A DNA stretch of 64,000 bases. Origin: Aestuariibacter sp. GS-14 (lineage in GTDB: Bacteria; Pseudomonadota; Gammaproteobacteria; Enterobacterales; Alteromonadaceae). Below, one piece after another: positions 38,230-47,021 of this stretch (its first letter is position 1; the number at the start of each line of letters is the position of its first letter). Under the pieces are notes generated by a model. It had not been told where the DNA came from, searched no databases, and saw only the letters and a list, made by a program, of their open reading frames with translations. The stretch spans positions 186,001 to 250,000 of the forward strand of contig NZ_VHIP01000002.1 of the NCBI RefSeq assembly GCF_006494365.1, read 5' to 3'. Position numbers and translations under genes: made by a program.

Positions 38230-38237
38230 TAATAGTG
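38230..38237. promoter_or_regulatory. TAATAGTG half site between TonB receptor and LysR genes
   Basis: TAATAGTG repeats the left half of the dyad upstream of ligK, and is followed by GCACTGATATCACC, a less regular partner. The site lies 68 bases from the receptor start in the divergent gap, a suitable place for the neighbouring LysR protein to bind. Confidence 0.35.
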
Positions 38238-38325
38238 GCACTGATATCACCAATTGAAAATTGACTTTTAATATAAGAAATTGCTAATTTCAGCTTTATG
38301 GATGGATGGTATTGGTAAAACAGAT

Positions 38326-39555
38326 ATGTTGGAAAAGAAGGTTACAAGCAGTTTGAATTTGTTTCATTTACGGGTGTTTTTAACGGTTTATGATATTCGA
38401 TCTATTTCAAAAACTGCTGAGCTGTTAGGGCGCTCGCAGCCCGCAATCAGCCAGGCTATTAACAGTTTGGAGCACACCTTTGACGCGAAGTTTTTTCATC
38501 GTTCAACCAAGGGGATTACGGCTACTGACGAAGCCACCACTTTATGTCGACGGGTAAAGCGGGCACTTAACTCGCTGGACAGCTTTTTTGATTTAATGCT
38601 AAAGAATTTTGGTCAGGTACCCAAAAATGTGTCCCGGCATATCACGATGACTCAGCTAAACGCATTAAAGGCGGTTGCTGAAGCGGGTAGCTTCAGTGCC
38701 GGTGCGGCGATTTCTAATAAAGCCAATCCAACCATTCATCGTGCGGCACGGGATTTGGAACAAACCGTAAACGTAAATTTATTCGAGCGCACCAGTTTTG
38801 GAATTAAGCCTACCAAGGTGGCTATTCAACTGGCGCAGGTAGCGGGCGTGATGGAGCGTGAAATTGAGCTGGCCTTTGCAGAAATTGCCAAAATGTCACA
38901 TATGGAAAAGGGTAACACGGCAATTGGCGCTATGCCCATGGCCAGGAGCTATATTATCCCCAAGGCGGCAACCGACTTTAAATTGCAGTACCCAGGCCAT
39001 AAAATATCCATTGTAGAAGGGTCATATGAGTACCTGTTACACGATTTGATGCGGGGCAAACTCGATATTCTGGTGGGGGCTTCCCGCTTGCTCCCTGAAG
39101 GCATTGAAATTAAAGAAGAGCCTATTTTAACCGAATCCATAGTGTTACTGATGTCACGCCATCATCCTTTGGCCAGAGAGAATAATCTGGCGGTGGAAAC
39201 GTTATTAACTTACCCCTGGATTTTACCGCGTACGTCTTCCCCTCTGCGTAAAACCTACGAAGCCTTGTTCAGGGAACACAAGGTCTTGCCGCCAGAAAAT
39301 GTGATTGAGTGTAATTCGTTGTCTGCATCCAGGGTAATTCTGGAAAACAGCCCGTCATTGATGTTGCTGTCGGAGGCGCAAGCGCGTCATGAATTAATGA
39401 GTGAAACCATGGTGAGTAAGCAAATTAATGGTTTTAATGCGCAGCGAACTATCGTTTTGCAATATCGGGAAGACAGTATTTTAACCCAGACGCAACTTGC
39501 CTTACTCAATCACATAAAGCACATTGCACAAAGCGAGTCTAGCGTGATTGAATAG
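38326..39555 (+). CDS. LysR-type regulator with two helix-turn-helix domains
   Basis: About 409 residues from the ATG at 38326 (in-frame starts at 38281 TTG and 38302 ATG are possible; none has a strong ribosome site). The first HTH covers FHLRVFLTVYDIRSISKTAE and SQPAISQAINSLEHTF, and the second, about 90 residues on, covers MTQLNALKAVAEAGSFSAGA and NPTIHRAARDLEQTV. The effector domain begins near GNTAIGAMPMARSYIIPKA. The whole layout matches the regulator at 27.2-28.4 kb, and the two are clearly paralogous. It is divergent from the TonB receptor gene and upstream of the aromatic transporter, so it likely controls one or both. Confidence 0.88.
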   Translation: MLEKKVTSSLNLFHLRVFLTVYDIRSISKTAELLGRSQPAISQAINSLEHTFDAKFFHRSTKGITATDEATTLCRRVKRALNSLDSFFDLMLKNFGQVPKNVSRHITMTQLNALKAVAEAGSFSAGAAISNKANPTIHRAARDLEQTVNVNLFERTSFGIKPTKVAIQLAQVAGVMEREIELAFAEIAKMSHMEKGNTAIGAMPMARSYIIPKAATDFKLQYPGHKISIVEGSYEYLLHDLMRGKLDILVGASRLLPEGIEIKEEPILTESIVLLMSRHHPLARENNLAVETLLTYPWILPRTSSPLRKTYEALFREHKVLPPENVIECNSLSASRVILENSPSLMLLSEAQARHELMSETMVSKQINGFNAQRTIVLQYREDSILTQTQLALLNHIKHIAQSESSVIE

Positions 39556-39768
39556 CGGTTTTATCACCTTTTTTATCTGTTTTGATAAAAGAAATTGCTT
39601 AATGTTGATGGTTTCTTGACTCGGTTAATTAGCATTTTCTTATGACTGAATCGCTATTTTTAATTGGTATCTCAGGGGTTGGTGTTACATAGTATTAACA
39701 AGTGCAGAGGTGCCTGGAAACTCTGTGTATCAATTATTTAACAATGCCCCTGGCACGAGGAAGTTTGT

Positions 39769-41082
39769 ATGAGTACCAGCATTGTCGAATCAGTCCGTCG
39801 TCAAATCGATCAGGCGCCTGTTTCTGCTACCCAATACGTTGTGTTCGCCATTGCATTTATGCTGAATGTGGTAGATGGCTTTGACGTGGTTGCCATGTCA
39901 GTAGCCATGCCGTCACTTACCGCAGATTGGGGCATTACTGCCACTGACAAAGGCTATATTTTAAGCGCTGCGCTCATTGGGATGACACTAGGGGCCATGT
40001 TCCTCGCCCCCTTTGCTGATAAGATTGGCCGGCGAAACATTTTGTTGATTGCTACTGTAATGATTGGTCTGTCGATGGTAGTAACAGGGTTTATTCCACA
40101 ATCGGTTGAATGGATGATTGTCATCCGCGCCATATCTGGCTTGGGTATAGGTATTATTTTTGCAAATTCGGCCACTATTGGGGCTGAATTTGCGCCGGAA
40201 AAAATGCGTAATCTGGTGGTAACCATTATTGTGATGGGCTATGCCACCGGTGCAACTATTGTAGGCCCCATTGCAAACACCATCATAGAGTCATCTGGTT
40301 GGGAAATGGTGTTTGTGTATGGTGGCCTGTTTACGTTATTGATGACCGCTGTGCTGTATTTTTATTTGCCAGAGTCAATTGAGTTTATTGCCACCCAGGA
40401 CGGTGATCAGAACGACAAGCTGCACAAAATCAATCGTATCTTAAGCAGCATGGGCTGTGCTGCTATTCGCGAATTACCGCAGCATACCGCTGAAAAGCAG
40501 CGCATTTCAGTTACCAATTTGTTCCGTCACGATTTGGGTAAGCAAACTGTGGGTGTGTGGCTGATTTACTTTATGGGATTTATGTCCTTGTATTTTCTGA
40601 TGTCGTGGATCCCGACCTTATTTGTAAATAGTGGCTATGAACGTTCAGAAGGTATAGCGGCGCTCACTTTGTATAATCTGGGGGCAGTCGCTGGCATTAT
40701 TCTTATTGGACTCATTGCCACCAAAATCAAGCTGGCTAAACCCATAGCGATTTACTTTGTTGGCTCAGCTATCTTTTTAGCTGTGGTGGCCTATTGGCAA
40801 CCTACGTCGGTGTTGTGGTTAAACATCTTGATCTTTATTATTGGCTTTTTGCTGCAAGGTGCGTTTACCGCGATGTATGCTATGGCGGCTCGTGTTTATC
40901 CAACGAATGTGCGTGCGACCGGGATTGGCTGGGCCGCCGGGTTGGGGCGCATTGGCGCAATATTGTCGCCAATTCTTGCCGGTTATTTAGTAGCGGCGCA
41001 CTGGGGAATGTATGACTTGTTTATGCTATTTGCACTACCGCTGCTATTTGCAGGAATCATTGTGTTTTGGTTTAAGCACTAA
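39769..41082 (+). CDS. pcaK: Aromatic acid:H+ symporter (AAHS family, PcaK-like)
   Basis: The 437-residue MFS protein has about 12 transmembrane helices. The first helix carries the DGFDVVAMSVAMPSL motif of PcaK-type permeases and loop 2-3 has APFADKIGRRNILL; the charged loop 8-9 region is also recognisable (YPTNVRATGIGWAAGLGR). It would import 4-hydroxybenzoate, protocatechuate or gallate with protons across the inner membrane. GAGGAAG lies upstream of the ATG. A 213-base gap separates it from the LysR gene, so it probably has its own promoter. A perfect hairpin follows. Confidence 0.92.
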   Translation: MSTSIVESVRRQIDQAPVSATQYVVFAIAFMLNVVDGFDVVAMSVAMPSLTADWGITATDKGYILSAALIGMTLGAMFLAPFADKIGRRNILLIATVMIGLSMVVTGFIPQSVEWMIVIRAISGLGIGIIFANSATIGAEFAPEKMRNLVVTIIVMGYATGATIVGPIANTIIESSGWEMVFVYGGLFTLLMTAVLYFYLPESIEFIATQDGDQNDKLHKINRILSSMGCAAIRELPQHTAEKQRISVTNLFRHDLGKQTVGVWLIYFMGFMSLYFLMSWIPTLFVNSGYERSEGIAALTLYNLGAVAGIILIGLIATKIKLAKPIAIYFVGSAIFLAVVAYWQPTSVLWLNILIFIIGFLLQGAFTAMYAMAARVYPTNVRATGIGWAAGLGRIGAILSPILAGYLVAAHWGMYDLFMLFALPLLFAGIIVFWFKH

Positions 41083-41120
41083 GATATTGCGGGTTAAGCG
41101 CTAATCAGTTTCATATTAAG

Positions 41121-41150
41121 AAAAACCGCACTGCATGCAGTGCGGTTTTT
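41121..41150. terminator. Perfect palindromic bidirectional terminator
   Basis: AAAAACCGCACTGCA is followed immediately by its reverse complement, giving a stem of about 13 bp with A-run on one side and T-run on the other. It serves the transporter gene on the plus strand and the PepSY-ferredoxin gene on the minus strand. Confidence 0.9.
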
Positions 41151-41159
41151 TGTTTGATG

Positions 41160-42155
41160 CTATTTGAGCGTGACCACTTTGCATTCACTACAAAGATGCT
41201 GACAACTGAGCCGATTACCGCTAGCCAATGCGTCCTCACTGAGGTGGTGCTGGTCAACCTCGTTGATGGCAACGCTGGTGTCGGTTTGCACTACGCACTG
41301 TCCACATGTACCGCCGCCGCCACATTCTGTGGGGACGTGAATACCCGCACTCGCCAACGCGAAAAACAGCGGCTGATTGGCGCGCAACGATAATAGTGTT
41401 GTTTCCCCCGCCTGAATAACCTGCACGTCAATGTGCGTATTGGCGCGTGCGGTTCGCATTGGTAAACGTCGGTAGGCGAGTAAGAGGCCACTTACTGCCA
41501 GCATTAATGTAGCGATGGCAAACGCTACAATTAGCGGATGATTAAATCCACCGCTGTTGGTGTAATCCATAAAGTGCAGCGTGAGCATTAAATCTTTCAA
41601 ACGGGAATGATCGTTACTGTGGGCAATCACTCTGCCGGTATCGGCATCCAAATACACATCGGTATGTACTTCGTCATTAAAAGACACTTTCCACAATGGA
41701 TTTTGCTGTCGGCCATCGAAATCAAAAGGCGGGAGTATGAGTTCAGGGACCGATGCCTCACCAGGCCCGGTATAGGAACGAACGGCTATGCGCTGAATAT
41801 CGTTTGGCTGTATATACCAGGGTAAGCCGGTTACCGCGTGATACAGGGCATGTTGCTGGGTAACGTAATCGTGCAAAGGCAGCTCTGTTTTTATCTGATA
41901 AAGCGGGATGCCCGATATCCAGATCAATTCTGCTGATAGTATAGGTTCAGCAATCGGGAGTGTTGCCAAAGACGTGAAGGTACTGCTTGGTGTATTGTCG
42001 CGGTGCGAAACCGGTGTTCGGTACTGATTGCCCGATGCCGCTTCACTGTCCATTTGGTTGAAGTAGATCCCGGTGCCTGTCCAAATCAGGCATTGAAGCC
42101 CAACAAGTAACGACAACCACTTATGCCACCCTGAAATTACAATCCGTTTATTCAT
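41160..42155 (-). CDS. PepSY membrane protein fused to a [2Fe-2S] ferredoxin domain
   Basis: From the ATG at 42155 the protein is 331 residues. It has an N-terminal transmembrane helix (HKWLSLLVGLQCLIWTGTGIY), a PepSY-type periplasmic part (DEVHTDVYLDADTGRVIAHS) and a second helix near residues 210-232. The last 90 residues are a ferredoxin domain with CGGGGTCGQC and a final LSCQ, the cysteine spacing seen in NqrF. An electron-transfer or metal-reductase role fits the fusion. It overlaps the preceding PepSY gene by 8 bases and ends the operon begun by the copper-receptor-like TonB gene. The longer frame from 42182 is unnecessary. Confidence 0.85.
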   Translation of the reverse strand: MNKRIVISGWHKWLSLLVGLQCLIWTGTGIYFNQMDSEAASGNQYRTPVSHRDNTPSSTFTSLATLPIAEPILSAELIWISGIPLYQIKTELPLHDYVTQQHALYHAVTGLPWYIQPNDIQRIAVRSYTGPGEASVPELILPPFDFDGRQQNPLWKVSFNDEVHTDVYLDADTGRVIAHSNDHSRLKDLMLTLHFMDYTNSGGFNHPLIVAFAIATLMLAVSGLLLAYRRLPMRTARANTHIDVQVIQAGETTLLSLRANQPLFFALASAGIHVPTECGGGGTCGQCVVQTDTSVAINEVDQHHLSEDALASGNRLSCQHLCSECKVVTLK

Positions 42156-42885
42156 GAGCAACGCCTTCTGCAGTGTTAACACCAGAAGGGCGCACTGGGA
42201 TAAACCTGGAAATTAGGAGCACCACACCACTGATGATTGCAATAACAGCAAGGATGGCGAGTACCGTCAGCAAGGGATTAGCGACATTCTCGCCATCGTC
42301 ATAATCCATAATGTGAAAACGCCACATCCAGTCGAATGCGCGCCAGAAGTGGTGCCGCCTGGTAACTATCTGGCCGGTGGATTGCTGGATGTAGAACGTG
42401 GTGGCAGCCAGATCGTCAAACGTGACCTGCCAGACCGGTAACCATCGCGGGCTTAATTCAGCAGGCATGGCCTGGGGTAAATCAATGAGTTTGGTTAGCC
42501 TGATATTGGCAGGCTCTGCCACCGATGCCAAAGCGATGTGACTGGCATCGGATTGTGTTATCAGGCTTAGTTCATTGCCATTTTGCGCACTAACCACTAT
42601 CGATTGTTTGCTATTAGTTACTGAAAATTGATAGGCAAGGGTATCCAAACGTTTATACAGCACGATATCGGTTGCGGTGGGAAATCGCGCCAGTAACTCG
42701 CTGATAGGGTAGGTGGCATCACCGATATTAAATGTAGCGTGTTTATCATCTGTTAGCGTTTCGCCATGGATGAAATGGATATCCATGCTCACCATATACA
42801 GGCCAGTAGCAGCCCAGATGAACATTTGTATGCCGATGCATCGCATTAGCCACTTGTGTAGGGTTCTTATTGTTAGTGAAGTCAT
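42148..42885 (-). CDS. PepSY-associated membrane protein
   Basis: The 245-residue protein starts at the ATG at 42885, 7 bases after the response-regulator stop; an upstream in-frame extension lies inside the regulator gene. One transmembrane helix follows the basic start (TLHKWLMRCIGIQMFIWAATGLYMVSMD), a periplasmic PepSY-like domain includes WLPVWQVTFDDLAATTFYIQQSTGQIVTRR, and the pattern WMWRFHIMDYDD precedes a second helix. WRxHxMDY-type histidines and the PepSY layout are shared with the next gene. Such two-helix proteins accompany siderophore or metal receptors and are thought to help reduce or release metal. Confidence 0.82.
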   Translation of the reverse strand: MTSLTIRTLHKWLMRCIGIQMFIWAATGLYMVSMDIHFIHGETLTDDKHATFNIGDATYPISELLARFPTATDIVLYKRLDTLAYQFSVTNSKQSIVVSAQNGNELSLITQSDASHIALASVAEPANIRLTKLIDLPQAMPAELSPRWLPVWQVTFDDLAATTFYIQQSTGQIVTRRHHFWRAFDWMWRFHIMDYDDGENVANPLLTVLAILAVIAIISGVVLLISRFIPVRPSGVNTAEGVAHE

Positions 42886-42892
42886 GACTCTT

Positions 42893-43435
42893 TTATTGTT
42901 TGAGGGGCGAATATTTTTGTAATTTACGTTGCAGACTGCGCCGGTGCATTCCCAATGCTTCTGCCGCTCTTGTAATATTACCCTGATGGTCAGTAAGTAC
43001 CCGTTGAATGTGCTCCCATTCCAATTGCGCGGCGGTAAGTGGTGCCGGGACAATCGAGCTGGTGTTATCGCCAGTGACTAATCCCAGTTTTTCCAGCAGT
43101 GCTTTAAAAGCAATTGGCTTGGCAACGTAGTCTGTTGCGCCACGTTTAATGGCTGTAACGGTGGTGGCTATGCTGGCATAACCGGTCATGATTATCAGGT
43201 GTTGAGGAGTAAAATGTGTCTGAAGTGGCGCTACAAAATCCAAACCGGTTTCGTCTTCCATCATCATATCCAGCAAAATACCGAAAACCGGCGACGCAGG
43301 AGTAAATTTTAGTGCCTCCGATGCGCGCTTGAAACACATCAATTGCAAATCAGTGACCTGTTCAAATCGTCGTTTTAAAATTCGCGTGTAGTTTTCGTCA
43401 TCATCAATAATTAGCAGCAATATTGGTGTAGTCAT
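42893..43435 (-). CDS. regA: RegA/ActR-like response regulator
   Basis: The 180-residue protein has a receiver domain (IDDDENYTRILKRRF, phosphoacceptor in GILLDMMMEDETG, lysine in DYVAKPI) and a C-terminal Fis-type helix-turn-helix, GNITRAAEALGMHRRSLQRKLQK, which is nearly the signature of RegA/PrrA/ActR. Those regulators control redox-dependent genes of respiration and metal metabolism. The gene overlaps the kinase gene by 4 bases (ATGA). Confidence 0.9.
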   Translation of the reverse strand: MTTPILLLIIDDDENYTRILKRRFEQVTDLQLMCFKRASEALKFTPASPVFGILLDMMMEDETGLDFVAPLQTHFTPQHLIIMTGYASIATTVTAIKRGATDYVAKPIAFKALLEKLGLVTGDNTSSIVPAPLTAAQLEWEHIQRVLTDHQGNITRAAEALGMHRRSLQRKLQKYSPLKQ

Positions 43436-44490
43436 GTCGTCACCGGAAGCGTTATTGTGGTGTGTACGCGTGCTTGTTCATATTGCCAGTGCACTGTGCC
43501 GCGAAACTTTTCTACAGTTGCATTGGATAAGACTGCTCCAACACCTGAACCATTCTCACTGCTTACTATTTTTGCACCTAAATTGCTGTGTAAGGGATTG
43601 TCATTATCGCTGGGATTGTCGATGCTGAGTTGCCACGATTCACCTTGAAGATCTGATTGAATATTGACCGTGTTATTGTGATGCAGGTTTGCCGCATCAC
43701 AGGCATTAATGATAATACTGGCGATTGCTGGCACCAGTGTGCGATCGGCGGTGATATAAACCTGTTCATAGGCGTTTTCGGGCGACGGCCAGTTGACCTC
43801 AGTTTCTGGCCGGCTAAGGCGCACAATATGCCGCGCGCTATTCAATATTGACTGCACGCTGAAATCACTGACCTTTGCCGCTCTGACTTCGTTTGCAACG
43901 TCACGCCAGTTACTAAGCAGAGCTTGCAGAATATCAAATTGCATTTGCAGTTCACTTAAATCCGGTGAACCGGGCGAGTCCTGCAATTCTTCCAGTAATA
44001 GCTGCATACTTTGCACCGGCGTTGCTGCGTCATGGGTAAGCTGAGCGGCCGCGGTGCCAATTGCCAACAATTGTTCGTCTCGCAACTGTCTTTCACGCAG
44101 TTGCTGGATTGCAGCTTGTTTTACTTTTAGCTGATATTTAAAAAAGTGAACAACAGCAGCAATCATGCAACTGGTAACAATAAAGCTTCCAATCATACCC
44201 TGAGCGTGACTCTGCATCATGGCGCCATGGTGGTCGCTGATTGGTGCCATAAGCTGCATGGCCTGGGCAACGACACTAATTGCTAATACAACCAGGCCAG
44301 GTAACACAGGTAACCAGACCAATCCGAGAATCAACGGAACCAATAAGACACTGGCAAATGGGTTACTTGCGGCCCCATTGAGTGCTATCGAGGTATTCAC
44401 CACGATGATCTCAAACAACACCAGTGTTATCACAAGCCCCGAAGGTGCACGTTGTTTACCGAATAGTGCCAGGTACAGCAATAAAAGCAT
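43432..44490 (-). CDS. regB: RegB/PrrB-like sensor histidine kinase
   Basis: The 352-residue protein has about four transmembrane helices in its first 130 residues, including NGAASNPFASVLLVPL, which matches the GGxxNPF quinone-binding motif of RegB with one G replaced. After a short coiled coil comes the histidine box LTHDAATPVQSM and an HK ATPase domain (IIINACDAAN, GSGVGAVLSNATV). RegB kinases sense the redox state of the quinone pool. It is shorter than typical RegB at the N-terminus, where two helices appear to be absent. Coupled to the RegA-like regulator. Confidence 0.88.
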   Translation of the reverse strand: MLLLLYLALFGKQRAPSGLVITLVLFEIIVVNTSIALNGAASNPFASVLLVPLILGLVWLPVLPGLVVLAISVVAQAMQLMAPISDHHGAMMQSHAQGMIGSFIVTSCMIAAVVHFFKYQLKVKQAAIQQLRERQLRDEQLLAIGTAAAQLTHDAATPVQSMQLLLEELQDSPGSPDLSELQMQFDILQALLSNWRDVANEVRAAKVSDFSVQSILNSARHIVRLSRPETEVNWPSPENAYEQVYITADRTLVPAIASIIINACDAANLHHNNTVNIQSDLQGESWQLSIDNPSDNDNPLHSNLGAKIVSSENGSGVGAVLSNATVEKFRGTVHWQYEQARVHTTITLPVTT

Positions 44491-44581
44491 GGTGTAATGG
44501 GCTACCTTGAACTTACTCTGAAAGCACTTAGCTTATCATTAACACTCTGATATGGAACCTGTAATACCAGTCTTCTGCGTA

Positions 44582-46852
44582 TTAGAAGTAAAGTGTACCG
44601 CTAATAAAGGCACTTCTGCCCATACCCGGTACTCCGATACCAAATGGAATACCATTCATAGACATGGTCATACCTTGCCCGGTATAAGTGCCTGCTGTAG
44701 GGTCAAAATAGAATTTATCGAGCAGGTTTTCTACTCCTAAATCTACGCGAAACTGCTCCGAGACATAGCCTGTTTGTAATCCCAATAATCCGTACCCTGC
44801 GGTTTCTATTTCGTTTCTAACCTCTGAAATGTTCGTCTTAGCGGCGGCAAACTCCCAAGTTATTTGTGTTTGCCAGGGGCCCGACACATGGTTGATGGCA
44901 AGATTGCCGTGTAAGGGCAGAGTCTGATAGAGGCCGCTGTCTGTTTCGGTATTTTTTGCCCGTGTTATGCTGACGATACCCTCTACAACAAAACTACCCC
45001 AATTGGCTGTGTTGAACTGATATTGGGCATTCGCGTCTACACCGAATAATCTGGCTGCCTGGTTGTTGTAAGTAAGCACATTAAACTGCCCCGAATTCCA
45101 CATGGTAGTTGCTGCTACTGCGTCAATATAGTCATCAACATAGGTAAAATAAGGTGACAATGAGTATTGAGCGCCACTGTTTTGAGGTTGCCACAATAGA
45201 CTGGCTGAGATTGAGTAGGCCGTTTCCGCATTCAGATCTGTGTTACCAACATAGCCGTTGCCATCGCCAACCGTATTGTTCATTGATGCGGCCATCATCC
45301 AGCTCGACCAGGTGTATTTTTCATAAAGATTTGGTGACCGAACTTTGCGCGATAAGCCTACTTCGGTAGAAACTTCACTACTGACTTTAATATTCAAGGC
45401 TGCGGTTATATCGAGATTGAACTGATTGTCATCCCGATTTCCCATATTAAACATCTGGGCTTGCAGGTATTGCATGCCTGGCGCAGTTTCGACGGTTTCG
45501 TATCCCTGAACTTCGCCGCTGCTCAAGGCAATATTTTCCGCGCGGGCACCGTAGTTTGCTGTTACGGTTGGTGTTATTTTCTGCTCTCGTTCTACATACA
45601 TGAACAGGCGGTTGCGGCGTCCATTATCGATATTTTCGAACGTGCCAGGCCCCATACCACCGCCCGATGCCGTCCAATAATCATCAAGAGTATACAATTG
45701 TATGCCAGCACCAAAACGCAGGGTGTCAGTGTGGCTTTTTATCCATTCAATGTCGGTTGTTGCTGCACGCAATACAGATTCACTGTACATAGGCATACCT
45801 GCAGCACAGGTTCCCTCAGGATCCCCGGTAAAGCGAACAGGAGAGCAGGGCATACCCATTGCAGCAAGTGAGCCATACCAAAACTGCTTGTCGTCGCCAA
45901 AGTTCATGTAATGGTCAACGTCTTCCTGATAGATCCGCGTTATCACTTTGCCCCAGGTAGTTTGTCGCCGCCACGCGGCGTTGATACTTAGCTGTTCATT
46001 GTCTAGTAAATCCATACGCTGGTTGGGGTAAAGCTGATAAGGCATGTTTTGATGATTAATTTGTAAGTCCAGCTCATCTGCCTGATGCTGATAGCGTAAA
46101 GCCAGGCTATGGTTTTGGGTTTTGTAGGCAGTAGAGCCAACTTCATCCAACCTGAGTGAGTGCTCTGGTCGGCCTGTGGCTGTAGCGTTTTTAAAAGCAG
46201 CACTGGCACGGTAATTATCAGCCTTACTGGCGTTGCCACTATAACGAATACCCCATGTCTCACCAGCGATATTCAGATTTGCCTGTATACCCTGTGCCTG
46301 GTTATTACTGCGCCAGTAACCACCAATGTCTCCGCTTACGGTAGTATTTTCACCCGGCGCAACAAGTTCTGGTCGTTTTCTGGTTGTGCTGATTGTGCCG
46401 CCAATACTGTCTCCACCCTGACTTACCGGCGTAACGGTGGTAAATACCGATATATCGGCCAGAGAGGATGGCGACAGGTAGGAGAGCGGTGGGTTCATGT
46501 GATTCGGGCATGAGGATATTAAATCCATGCCATCGGTTTGGATGCGCAGTCGATCATCGGCTAATCCTCTAATGGCGGGTAATCCAGATAGTCCGCCAGC
46601 AGCGTTGATGTGAATGCCGGGTAAAGTGCTAAGTAACTGAGCACTGTCAGTAACTGCGCCAAGCGCATTCCTGATATCTTCTTCGTTTAAGCCACGGGTA
46701 TGTTGATGTAAGCCATTTTGATGTCCATTAATCCTGATATGTTCAATCTCGTTATTGACTGGTGTATTGGCAAAAGCAGAGTTAACGGTAAGTGATAACG
46801 TACTTGTGATAAATATTGGCAATATGGTCCGGTTGCGCACAGTGTTCTCCAT
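44582..46852 (-). CDS. TonB-dependent receptor, OprC/NosA-like (copper)
   Basis: The roughly 756-residue outer-membrane receptor has a signal peptide, a plug domain and a barrel ending in SAFISGTLYF. The plug contains LISSCPNHMNPPLSYL, which is the CxxxM copper-ligand motif of OprC, and an extracellular segment contains VDHYMNF, matching the second HxM motif; together these four ligands bind Cu(I) in OprC. Copper import is therefore the leading function. It is upstream of, and on the same strand as, the regB-regA-PepSY-PepSY/Fd genes. An upstream TTG at 46864 is an alternative start; no ribosome site is evident for either. Confidence 0.9.
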   Translation of the reverse strand: MENTVRNRTILPIFITSTLSLTVNSAFANTPVNNEIEHIRINGHQNGLHQHTRGLNEEDIRNALGAVTDSAQLLSTLPGIHINAAGGLSGLPAIRGLADDRLRIQTDGMDLISSCPNHMNPPLSYLSPSSLADISVFTTVTPVSQGGDSIGGTISTTRKRPELVAPGENTTVSGDIGGYWRSNNQAQGIQANLNIAGETWGIRYSGNASKADNYRASAAFKNATATGRPEHSLRLDEVGSTAYKTQNHSLALRYQHQADELDLQINHQNMPYQLYPNQRMDLLDNEQLSINAAWRRQTTWGKVITRIYQEDVDHYMNFGDDKQFWYGSLAAMGMPCSPVRFTGDPEGTCAAGMPMYSESVLRAATTDIEWIKSHTDTLRFGAGIQLYTLDDYWTASGGGMGPGTFENIDNGRRNRLFMYVEREQKITPTVTANYGARAENIALSSGEVQGYETVETAPGMQYLQAQMFNMGNRDDNQFNLDITAALNIKVSSEVSTEVGLSRKVRSPNLYEKYTWSSWMMAASMNNTVGDGNGYVGNTDLNAETAYSISASLLWQPQNSGAQYSLSPYFTYVDDYIDAVAATTMWNSGQFNVLTYNNQAARLFGVDANAQYQFNTANWGSFVVEGIVSITRAKNTETDSGLYQTLPLHGNLAINHVSGPWQTQITWEFAAAKTNISEVRNEIETAGYGLLGLQTGYVSEQFRVDLGVENLLDKFYFDPTAGTYTGQGMTMSMNGIPFGIGVPGMGRSAFISGTLYF

Positions 46853-46870
46853 AAGGATTAACAATAAGCA

Positions 46871-46938
46871 GGTAACCAGATTTTTTCTTTGGTTTATTCC
46901 AAATTTATAGGAAATTTATGTGGTTACCTGATTTTTCT
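46871..46938. promoter_or_regulatory. Paired repeats upstream of the copper-receptor gene
   Basis: GGTAACCAGATTTTT at 46871 and GGTTACCTGATTTTT at 46922 repeat in the same orientation 51 bases apart, differing at only two positions. They also form a CAGGTAACCA/TGGTTACCTG inverted pair. They lie within 90 bases of the receptor start and are plausible binding sites for a regulator, perhaps the RegA-like protein. Confidence 0.45.
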
Positions 46939-47021
46939 CTATGCGTATTGTAATCTTCGTAACAAAACTACGCGTGCGGCAAATTGTCGCACTTCGCTAG
47001 TGAGTCTTTATTGAGAGGAGC

